Source: Symsagittifera roscoffensis (lineage: Eukaryota; Xenacoelomorpha; Acoela; Convolutidae). From it: a DNA stretch of 64,000 nt. The stretch is from positions 52,348,013 through 52,412,012 of the forward strand of contig NC_087068.1 in NCBI RefSeq assembly GCF_963678635.1, read 5' to 3'. Position 1 is the stretch's first letter. Each line of letters begins with the position of its first letter. The notes beneath the pieces were generated by a model, which was given only the letters and a program-made list of their open reading frames with translations, made no database searches and was not told the DNA's origin. Made by a program: the position numbers and the translations under genes. Shown in pieces: positions 49,601-61,600 of the stretch.

Positions 49601-52600
49601 GGTGTCCCGGCTGAGTTCCCCCTTTTTGACTATCTTCAAATGCTCCCTGTATTGATAAATCCTCCGTTTGAGCTGTGACGCTGCTTGTCATATCTGGTGC
49701 AACTACGGCACTCTTCCGCTAGATTCACTATGTCTTCATGCATATGCGGCCACCACAGATATTGTGAGACTCCCAGCATGGCTTCCTGGCCCAGATGACC
49801 GCTTTGCATTGGTACTGCCAGCCTGTCATTCACCAGTATGCAGTCGTCTTGTACTGCCATCTGTGACCACAGCGGATTAGTACAGGGTCCCATCAGCTCG
49901 AATTCTTGTTTGTCCCCCCGTTCTATGAATCGTCTCAGCCGATCCATCCAAGTGTCCTCTGAGGTCAGTTCTGGGAGAAGGTTTTTGTTAAACAGTTTGG
50001 AGAGGCTGTCTAGTGTATCTTCAGTTTGCTGCTTTTGCAGCTTCTTTTCTTCTTTCGGTCTATGAATGTGTCGTTTGGGCGGTTCTATTGCGCACACGTC
50101 TTGGTCTTCCTCCATTTCGTCAATGGTCGTAAGGTCCACTTCAATTACCTGTACATTGCTCAGTTTTCTCTCCTTTGATTGGGCCGGCACTATGCTTATC
50201 GGTATTGGTACGCTCTTTTCCGTATCTGCCACTAGTTCTCGATTGATGTTCTGCGGAGTGCTCGACTCCCCCCCAATCAATTGCAAGAATAAAAGTAGCC
50301 TGTTGTCCGCTTTTTTTGTTGTTCCTATGATAATTGCAATTTGACCCTTGACTGGTTCTGTTTCGCTATCCGAACTGTCCCTATTTTTCCGACTTTCTCG
50401 AATCATTTTCCTGGTTCGTTGCAGAATTTCTGTGACCTCCGTTTCCTCTGACAGTTCGTTTTTATTAGATAATGATCGATTCCACTTCGGGTCTAGGATC
50501 TTCTCCTCCCTTTCTTCTTTCCTCCATTATTTTGGTTTATCCGACCACCAGTCATAAGATCGATTGAATTTTTCTGACATGTCCTTCCATGAGTCTGTTT
50601 TTTTTTCTTCTGATTTTGATTCGCTGAATTTTTTCCGACTGTCTTTGCAGTTTTGTGACACGACTGTTTGTTGGGTTGAAATGAAGAAAAAGTGATCTGT
50701 TTTCTTTGTGAGTTGCTGTTTAGCTGTTGCAACGGTCGCAAAAGTTGATTTGTTTTGTACCAGTCGAGCTTTGCTCGTTTTTGACCGCTCTGGTTGCCAT
50801 AGCAACCACTAAGCGATGAATGTTTCGCCATATTCCTTCTAGAACATTCTAGAAGGTTTTCGTTCCGGTTAAGCCGCCCAGTGGTTTTTGTAGTCTACTG
50901 TTCATGCAGTCTAACGCTTTATGAAAGGAATTAATTGTTTCTACAACAAATTTTTCATCTAACTCCGATTAGGGCTAAGGATCATTTCAAGGATCACGCG
51001 ACAAATAATCGACTATCCCCATGTCCTTCCCTGGGATGTGAACTATTTTAAATTGATAGGGCAATAATCTATCGACCCATCGGGTCAACCGTGATTGATT
51101 TAGTTTTTATTTGATTTGTTCCCATCTAGGGCTGAAATTAAGGCTTGGTGGTCTGTTGCGATGATAAATACTTTACCCAAAAAGTAATGTTTGTATCTAT
51201 CAATTGCCCAAAAAACTGCAAGTAGCTCCAGTTCAATTGTTGAGTCTTTTTTCTTGAGTATTTAGGTACCTGGATGTAAACAAGATCGGAACCCCCGAAC
51301 CTTCATCTGTTTGTTGTTCTATTGTAGCTCCCAAGCCTTTTAATCCTTGTCTCTCGATTAGCATCATAGTAGTGAACTTTTGAAATATGAGCTGCTGCTT
51401 TTCTTGTAGCATCAAACACAACTGTGTGTTGATCCCCCCACTCAAATTCTTCCACGGGTAGTTCCATATTTTTTTAACTTTTTCTTTTGATTCTCCTATT
51501 TCAGGAGTGGACGTAACTTTTCCGTTAGACTTGCTGCGTTTGCGATGAAATTTGCTGGTGATTTATACTACCCAGAAATGGTCTCAACTTCTTAAACAAT
51601 TTTGGTAAGGTAAGGTTTAGTACCGCTTCTGTTTTTGTAAATTTGGTCTAACCCCCGACTCCGAGAGATGGTGTCCTAGCCAGTTAACCTAATTTTTTAA
51701 AAGTTCGCATTTCGAGAATTTCATTGCTAGATTTTTGTCATCTAAATTTTTTTAGCACATTTTCTACTGACTTTCCGTGTTCTGTTTCATTGCCTTTTGT
51801 TACAATGAGAATATCGACCAAGAAACAAAAGGTGTTCTTTGCGTGGTTAGTCGTTCTGTCCATGGCTTTTTGGAATTCGGCTGTCATATCTGCCAAACCA
51901 TAGAACCCTGTGAGGAACCTATATGTTCCGGTAGCCTTTCCACCGACGATATTGAATTTACATTGTTTCGCTGTGTCTGCAGCCAATTTTAACTGACTAT
52001 ACACATGTTTCAGATCCAACACTGTGAAGTAGAGTGTGCCCTCTTTGTTTTCTGTAAGTATTTGGCTGACCCCATCAATGAGTTCGTCTACGTTGGCATT
52101 TGATATTTATTTTTGACAATTGTCTGTTTATTGGCTTTGCATCGAGCGCAAATTTTATCGAATCATCTTTTTTTACTGTTATTACAATTGGAGCTATGAA
52201 AAAACCGCTGGTACATCTTTCCAGCTTAGTAGCAGTTTTTCAATTTATTTTTCCACCTTATCTTGTATATGGACTGGGATTCTTATCCCTTTTTCTCGAA
52301 TAGGGCGCAATGGGTACTTAAATTTTGAGCTCACTTGTGATTTCTTCGAAATTCCCTGTCTGACAAACAAATTACTGAGTTTATTAAAAAATTTGTTTTT
52401 CCAACCTTCAGACTGTTTGCACATGATCACTTCAAACCTTGATAGTTCTTTTGGAGCTGGTTTCTGTGTGGTTGCGATTCCCACTTGTCCTTGTAGATCA
52501 AACCCCATTATGCATCTGGTTCTCCTTTCCGTCACCAGAAACGTGGCTCCTTTTACTTCCCATCCTGCCGACCGTAGATTTGTCTTCACCGCCCCCAACA

Positions 52601-55600
52601 CGCAAATCGGTTGTTTATTGTAGTCTACGAATTGAATAACCAAGTTTAGTTTATCGGACGGGATGAATCTCGCTTTAATCGATTTTTTGTTTATCTCCTT
52701 TGTCGTTGCCCAATTCAGAAAAGATACTGGACTTCCAGTATCTACGGTCAATTGAATGATTTGATTGTCTATTCTCACCATGGCCGTTAGTGATTTTACT
52801 TTGTTTGATGTTGGGTCTCTAAGTAGGCCAATTTTTTGAACCCTCACTATTTCACCAACGAGTTGTCTGTTGTTTTTGTTGATTCTATCCCGCACATATT
52901 TTCAGATTCTTTCGGCTTACGGTCGGTGTGGTTGTATGAACATTACTTCGAAATCGCTACATGAACCGAAGCTTTCTCTTATAAAATTGCATTCCTCCTC
53001 CGATCTTTTCGAATCTTCTGCAACTTTGCTCACTTGTTGAGACCTGCACATCTTTGCGAAACGGTTAGGTTTCCCGCAGTTTTTACAAGTTTTACTCAAT
53101 GCCGTGCAACTCTTCAAGTGCCCCTGATCAAATGCCCTTCCGCATCGATTACATGGTTTTACTCTTCCATTGTAGTTGTTAGGTCTTGTATAGTTTGGTC
53201 TTTTATTACTATCATTTATATTGTTGGTTTCTTGTACTTCCCGACAAATTCCTGACAACCATCACTGGTTCTTGTTTTATTTTCACCCCTGAGTTGTAAC
53301 TAGTGCTCGCTTCTACATTTGCTGCTAAAATTGTCTTCTGAAACGCCTTTGTTGTCAATTTACTATGTTCGAACTTTATGGCTCTCTTTAGTACCTCCTC
53401 TGGTTCTTACGTTTCGAATGTTTCTTGCAGCGTCATGTTTTTCATTTTCGATATGAATAAATTTCAAACGATTTCATTTTCAAGTGCTTCCAATTCTGAC
53501 CTGGCTGCTTGCGCAGTTAGCGCCGCATGAAATGCCTCCAATGTTTCCCCTTGCTCTTACATTCTTGTGAACAATTTGTATCTTTCGTATGGTACGCATT
53601 TAACCTTTTGAAATAAGACCGATGCTAATTCTGTGATTTCCCTAAATGACATTTTAGAAATTTCAGCATGAGGGCTTTTCTGCAAGAATCTTTTCTTCCT
53701 TTCTGTTCCAAGCGAGAGAAATAATCTTGATACAAGCTTCTTCTGTACTTCGTTATAATAAACATTATGGCCAACCCTAGGGCCCCGTGTTCTTCTCTCC
53801 TCATTCTCTAGCATCACACGGTCTCTCACTAATTTATCTCTGAGGTTTCTGGCTGTCGTCGTAGCTTCATTTTCTCCCTCTCGTGGCGTGTCTGGTCGTG
53901 GTGGTGGTTCTTCTAAAATATCTTTTGGATCCTCCAGCATAACTTCTGGGTTTACCTTTCCTTTTACTGTCACCGCTATTAGATGTTGTTCGAACCAGAT
54001 TTTAAATTGCCACGGTGGATATAAATTTGCTGTGACCCAAATTACTGGTAATCCCATATCAGTAAGATTATCCTGAGCTGAGAATCCTGCTGTCTGCGCC
54101 ATGTGATATCCTATGAGGTATCGCTATTTAAAACTAATTTGTAATTCAAGAGTGTATTAACTTTGGCTTGAATAAATGGTTTTTCTCTTTTGCTTTTATA
54201 GCTACTGAGAGTAGTCCAGCAGTTGTTACTCTGAGCTCTCAGCTGTGTACCAATGTCTCTGATCTAATGACCTTGGACACATCTAATAATAATAATTAAT
54301 AGCACTGAAGGTTACAGTTACATCATCCAAGTACTGCTATTGCAGTGGCAGTATGGCAGATTCATTCATTACTTTTATGACTCAGAGGTAATACTTCAGC
54401 CCTCAATCCAGCCATTTGTCCGTATAAATTCCACTATTGACAGTCAGCCATCAAACCAAAAACTTTGCACTGTCCATTCTTCAATCGGGTCGAAAAACAA
54501 TGACGGTCATTGCCACAATTTTTTCCAAAACATAAACCTCGACTAGAAATAAAAAATATTTGGAATTTTTTAATATTCAGCCCCTCAACCGAGTCAAAAT
54601 AAAATCAGAAAAAATTGTTGAAAAACTGTTCCATATTCGTTTCTCTCTATTGTCCTTTTTCGTGCTTTTTGTGTGTATTATGTATTTGAAAAATTTTCTT
54701 AATATCATGGCCCAAAAATTACACAAGTATGTCCATATGCCTTGAATGCAGACCATAGTTTCAAAAAAACTATCATTACGGGTACCCTAATGATAAATTT
54801 TTTGATTAAACAATGACATGTTCAGCTCTTCAGTGAAATCAAAATAAGCTAGTTTAATTTTCTAATTCCACGCTTTGCTTTCCCATCTCCTCGTCCAATT
54901 AGTTTTTTTCTTATTCCAATAAGAAACCCTCGAGCTTCAACATTGAGCCAGAGAGAAATTTTCCAGAGAAGTTTCTACCAAGACCATTTATCTGGCGTCT
55001 GCATTATCATAAAGTTTAATTGTCCTGCCCACTATGATAATGTTCTACCAATTTCAATCTTTTCTTATACAATTTTATTTCATAACATTTGAACAATTAT
55101 ACCACACTCAATGTCTGTCTTCTCAATAGTTCTTAGATAATTTTTCCAGTCATTTTTTCTTCAAATGAGGAAAATGTGGAACCAATTGTCTTGCTGATAA
55201 AAATCTGTGAGGGTCATTTCCTTCAGGTAAAATAACCATATTTCAGATTTTCGAAAGTACAAGTAATCTATTTAATTTTTTCTAAAAAAAATCAACGCTT
55301 CAACTTTAATTTGTACTAAACAGGTAGCCAATGTAGACTAGAAATTTGATAGCAAGAACAAAGCGACATGCCAAAGTTTGAAATCTTGCATTTTTTATTT
55401 GGATATTGGAGAATTTACTGCGTACCGATCAGCAAATTATTCCAAAAGTTGAGTCAGGTGAAATTTAGAACCTTTCGAAACTTAGAAAGCAAACTGGCTG
55501 AAGCACGTCAAATAGATCTGGTTGAAATAATTTTTGAGATAAAAAGAACTAACCATTGTAACCCTGTGACCAATCATTATACAAGGAAGGAAATTTGCTT

Positions 55601-58600
55601 CTTCCATGATTGCAACGTTATTCAACTTATAATGCAGAGTCTATTTGGTTATCTTAACGAAAACTCGATTTCAATTGATTTTCATCCTGACGCTGATTTA
55701 CATGCTAACTTGATCCCCTAATTGAAATAGCATTTTCAATCTTCTATGAATATAATTTGGTTTAATTAGAATTTTTATTGTTGTAAAGAAATCAAAGTTG
55801 CTAAAAAGAAGGTCCTAGCAGTGGTAAATAACAAAGAGGCCATACAGCTTGCATCTAGCTCATTTGCTACTTAAATAGGTTTTTCAAAGATGTGTTTTGA
55901 TCGTAAGTAAATTTCGGTAGGCAGGATGGTTTTCGTCCCTAAAATAATTTATCGGTAGTTTTTTGTATTGCTGTAACTTTTTCGAAAACTTTACTAAGAA
56001 AACTTATTTACGCAATGGGTCCGAATCCTAAAACACTTCTGAGTCAGCGGCTGGTATCTTCCGCATCGGTTTTATTTTGGTTCTCTGGAGAAAACAAAGT
56101 CTGCGAAACTCCTGTTAAAGGCAAAATGACAAAGTTACTTTCAGTCTTCCCAAGCTTCTTGATTAAGTTTACAAAGCTTAGTGGGTAACAAAAAATTGAG
56201 CAGACATCCATCAAGTCGATCCATTTTTACGTCGATCCATTGTTACGATCCATTGTTACGTATGATATGACAGGGCATTTTCGTTCCGAAGTTTTGTTTC
56301 TTCGCATTTTTTTGTTCTAATTGGTGGTTTGGTTATTGGAGAAATAATTGATCACTTCAATTAAATGCTTAAATTCACCACGTACTTTTGGATATTTACC
56401 ATAATTTATGGTTATAAACAAATAGTACAGCGACACACAAAATTTGTGAGCGTGACATTACACAAAGAATTTTCACTCAAAACTAGAGAGGTTTAAAAGG
56501 ATAATGTAAATTAGTTGAATAATACTTAGTTGCATATATAATAAAATTAATCAAATACACAGTATCAATTGAACATAAAATGAAACACTTTTCTACAGAA
56601 AAGTTAGAATAAGATTTAGAGAAACTATATCTAAGCAAAACATACATAGCGGGTGTCGTACTCAACACCATGGTTCAAGTCGGCGCGAAGTGGCCTTGAA
56701 GACTACCACTTAGCACGATGCTGCAAAAGATATCATAAATGGTAAATAAGTACGAGATACCGAAGGTCACCTCATGACATTCCCCGCGCAAGGAAAAATG
56801 TAGCGATAAAGGAAGCTAAATTTGAACAAACTATATCTAAGCAAAACATAAAAAGCGCGTGTCGTACTCAACACAATGATTCAAGACGGTGCGAAGTGGC
56901 CTTGAAAACTACCACTTAGCACGATGCTGCAAAAGATATCATAAATGGTAAAAAGTACGAGATACCGAAGGTCACCTCATTTCTGAGCGCCTATTGATGT
57001 TTTTTTTTGTTAAGATTCTTTTTTTTCAGTTGGTAATAGTTTTTGGATTTTTGTTCGAAATTAGCACATATATTCAGTTTATCATTTTACTTTTTTGATG
57101 ATGAAAACTGGCTAATTCTGTTTATTAAAACGGAAAAAATATTCATTTAGTTTTAGGTTGTTTTTGATGCGCAGAAAGAAATTGGGAATTAACTCAATGT
57201 GACATAATTTTTTCCAAAAATCATTTTTTTAAGATGTTTTTTAGGTTTTGTTTGTTTGAGAAGGTTTTTCACAAAGAATGATTTTAGACGTGAGAAGCTT
57301 TTGATCCAAGAAAACAACATTTTCTGCATCAAGCTTGCGCTTACACATGTTTTTTATTATTAAGTAATTTTATATTATTAATGGACTGGTGACTCAAATC
57401 AATGCATTTTCAGCAAAAACTAACTAAATGCTGAAAAGATGTTTGTGGTTTAAAAGTTTTGGGCGAATTGAAGTTTCCAATGAGAACAAATTAAGATTGC
57501 AAGGATTTTTACAGAAATTTCTAACAATTTATGGTTTTTCTGGCTGATAGATGTTTGTAAAATAATCAAATTATTGAGGTCGTTTTTCTCACAAAATATA
57601 AACACAGCAGGCTTTAAAAACGTCAATGCTTAAATTGTTTTTAGCAAATGAAGCCTTGATTTCACAAATGAAGCCTCTGCCTTAGCTGGAAAATTTTGAA
57701 CCATTAATGAACCGATAAAGTTCAAAAACAAAAGAACATGGGTTAAATTACTAACCCTCATTTGTTATCGAGGAGCGTCATTATTCCGCGCTGCAGAAAA
57801 AATCAAGTTAAAATCTTGCAACTGCTGAATTTTTAAAAGGTCTACTTCTAAAAAATCTGGCATTCATAGAAGCACAGTGAGTGGTTCTGGGTTGTAAATC
57901 AATTTCTGTGTTGTCGTTTTTATAATATTTTAACCAGTCTGCTTTTTGGTTCAGAAATACGTCTGGGTGCAGACATGTCAGCCTCCAAATCGTCTCATTT
58001 AATAGCGCTGAAAGACAATACTTGCAATATCTTTTCACTGATAGATTTCTTTTTTTTAAGAAAGCAAAGAAAAAGTTTGAAAATTGCGTGTATTGGGAAT
58101 TAGGATTCGTCAGTTATAAAAAACCAATTAAATTAAGACAACTTGAAGTGACTGCTGAGCTTGACACAATAACTGAACTGTTGAATAATCGGAAGCCTTT
58201 AAATTATGAAAATCTTTAAAAACTAAAATATTGGCAAAAATAAAGCTAGGCAAAAAAAATCATTTGTACTTTGTTGAACAGATATGCTGTTTAAGTTGTA
58301 TACTCACAGACACGAAGAAGTAAGTTTTTCTTTTTAGTTTTCACTTGTAACAATTGATGACATGTTGTTTGTAACTATCAACTTGTAATTATCAAAATTT
58401 CCGGTCGACAATGAGCATAGACTTAAAATTTCCCCGTTGTGATTGAGATAGGCCTGCACTTTAGACTAAAATTGAACAAGATTGCTCGTATCAGGTTCTA
58501 AACCTCAAGACAAAAACTTTACGTCAAAAAATTGATTAAAAAATGAAAAAATCTCCATTTGTTTTTCAGTTTTTCAGTTTTTAAAACCTATTTGCATCCC

Positions 58601-61600
58601 CTCAAAGTATTATCCTCGATAGTTATACCAAACTAAAGTATTTTGATGATCAGAGATACCACACCACCAAAAGAATTTTTGGTATTTGAAGAATTACAAG
58701 TTTGTGAATATGTAGATTGCAATTTTTTTTCTGGTTTCTACTTTGCAATTCAGATGCGAAAACTTATATGAAAAAATATACAAAGATAGTGCTGTTCCCA
58801 AAAGACTTTTTCAAATTTAAATTTAGTTTAAATATACAAATTCAATTTTTTTTTGCCTGATAAGAATAATTTGTTTTGAAGATAATGATTTTGAATTACA
58901 ACAACGTCATATGATTACACTCACGGAATTTTCACATTTAATTTGCATCTTACCGTTTTAGTTTATGGAAAACTCAAAAAATCAAAGCATCGTTCTTCTG
59001 AATTGGACACGAATTCACTGCAAAGATTGCTAACTGGCGGTGTGCAAATGGCATTCTCATGAATACGCAACTAAGCTTAAAATTTGAGTTCAAAAATCGA
59101 CCATATAGAAGCAAAGTCGTAATCAAATTATTGAGATGATATAAAGCAAAAAAGGTCAAATCAGCTCTAACAATAACCAGTTATTGGTGGCTGGTTTTAA
59201 AAGCAATCACTCTATTTCAGCTGATCAGTTTTCGCTACCATCGCCTGCTGCAATGGCGAGAACCCGTGATCGTAACAAAACTGCAAAAACCAATATAAGT
59301 GGTTTTTATCGACAGACCATTTTTTCGAGCCCCTGCAAACAGATGCAATTTGTCTATTTGAGAAAAGAAAAAAGTCAATGGAAGATTCAATATTGCTGGG
59401 AACATGAAAAATGTAGTTTTTGAATCCTAAGCAATGTTTGACTTTGTGACTTCCCGCATATAAGAAAATGAAAAAAAAATCGATTTCAATGGATTTCGTG
59501 GTCTATAATGTTGTAAATATAATCGATTCCCGTGTTACGTTCAGGCAACAAAATTGGACTAAAAACGGTTTGAAATCCATTTTTTCTCGTCAAAACAAAA
59601 AGCATTATAATTAATTTTGAATCCATTATAATGGATTTTATAATAAGTAGGAAATCACATTAAAATGGATTTTTTTTCCACTTTATTTTTGTTTCGCGCG
59701 TCGTTTTGCAAGAATTTCAGCATTTATCAAGCATTTAGCATTTTTTTGCAAGAATTTCAGCTTTTATCAAGTGAGTGATGTGAAAACTTTGCAAAGCGAG
59801 TGTACGGCCTGGTCTAATCTATTTCAAAGTTTGCCCCTCCCCCCAAAGTTTGCCCTTTGCTCCCCTTCAATCCCCCTAACGCCCTAATGTTTGCCCCTTT
59901 GCTCCCCTCCCCCCACTGAACCCCCCACCTGAACACCCCTCCCCCCACCTGAACACGTTACTTTTTTTTGGGGGGGGGGTTTGTTGTAAATGGGCAAACG
60001 CTAGGGGGGGTAATGTTGAGTAATATAAAAAAGTAACAAAAATATCAAAGTTTGGTAGAAAAAAATTCAATTGAACAACAAATAACCAACGTAACCAACT
60101 TTAAATCAAAACGTAGAAAAGACTCTTTATGCGTTGAAATTCGCATCTCAGTAAAGTGGAAAAAATCAATTATAATTTAGTTTCAATGTCAGTGTCCACA
60201 AAAGTGAAAATAAATCGATTATAATGGACGAAAAAAGGATTTTGTTGCTCCGAAAAACAGTAATATTATACTCCATTTTTAATTGATTATAATCGATTTG
60301 TTTTCACTTTTGTGGACACTGACAAGGAAACTCAATTATAATCGATTTTTATTCATGGAACTCCAATGCGGGTGGTCTTTTAAAATCTGTCCATCTCAAT
60401 TTTATACTAATTGTGCGCAGTACATATACAAATTCTTGGTTTTTATCACCGCGCACATTACAAAGCCAAACTGTGCACTGGATAGGCGCACAATTTTGTG
60501 GCTGTATGTTCCTGGATTGCAGAGACAAGTCTTTAAACATGCCAAATTTTGTCCGAACGATCAAAGAAATTGAAAGCATACAAGAAGAACAAAAGGAGCG
60601 TCCTTGTTACAGAATCCGCTTACAATTCATAAATTACACGGCTTGACCTTGTAATGCAATCACGTTTTGCTGACCAAAAAAATAGTGCACTCGAAACAGA
60701 TTCTTTATTGCACTGATAAATTTTATGGGAAACGCCGTACTTATTTGCCTTCGAACAAGCCGCCTTGAATGTTTTTTTTTCATATTTGAAAGTGAAAGCG
60801 AAGGATGTTTTTTCACTTATGCCGGAATTTCTATCCCAAAATTTCATTACCAGACCAAACTGTGCACTGAATAGACACATTTTTAAACGTGGTAAAAATT
60901 TGTCGGAACAATCAAAGAAAATGAAAGAACAAAAAAAGAACAAAGGGAGCGTCCTTTGTTGCGGAATCCGCTCACAAATCAAAACAAGAGTGCTCGTATC
61001 AGGGCGAAGCCCTGAATGTTCCGACTGCCTTTTAAGGTTTATGGAGCAGCAGTAATAACATAAGAAAATTAAATGAAATAAAATAAAATGAAATTTTTTT
61101 TTCTAAAATTTGAAATTTTTTAAATGAAAATCATCCCCCCACACGCCATATAAAGTACAAAAAGAGAGATTTCGTTCCTTGTAACAAATCAATTATGGCA
61201 AATAAGCTTCCTTCAACTAATTTGGAACGATTTATAAGACGGATTAAATCTCCGCTTACGCGTTAATAGCGCGAATTATATCGCGCGTTAATTGTCCCAA
61301 ATTGGTCAAAATGACCAAAATGGCAATCTTTAAACCCTCATAACTTTACGAAAAATGATCACAGGTAAAATATCTTTTCAAATTTAAGCTCAGGACAACA
61401 ATATCTTTTGAATGATATAAAAAAATTCCGTCAAAAATGGCTAGTTAAAAAGTCGAAATTTGTCTGAAGAAAAAAAAACCCACCCCGAGCACAAATATTC
61501 CGTTACTTTCGTATCGAAAGTCGGAACAAAAATGCACAGTTTGGCCTCGTAATGTTAAGTGTTATAGACGAAAAAAATCATGCTAGATTTGCTTTAACCT

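Larger units (their letters stand above)
47852..54358 (-). mobile_element. Ty3/Gypsy LTR retrotransposon, 6,507 bp, full structure but decayed
   Basis: Two 257 bp LTRs begin TG and end CA, are flanked by the 5 bp duplication gattc, and enclose minus-strand gag, protease, reverse transcriptase, RNase H and part of integrase in Ty3/Gypsy order. The LTRs differ at about 14 of 257 positions by eye, so the insertion is not recent. The genes carry stops, frameshifts and a lost catalytic Asp, and the integrase core is not found. The element lies in GPCR intron 2 in the same orientation as the receptor gene, so its LTR promoter and any termination signals would act on the receptor's own strand. No envelope gene is seen. 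Confidence 0.95.

Noticed and set aside
49668-50557. Plus-strand open frames opposite the retrotransposon integrase region
   Set aside because: They are shadows of the minus-strand pol frame, which carries the zinc-binding motif.
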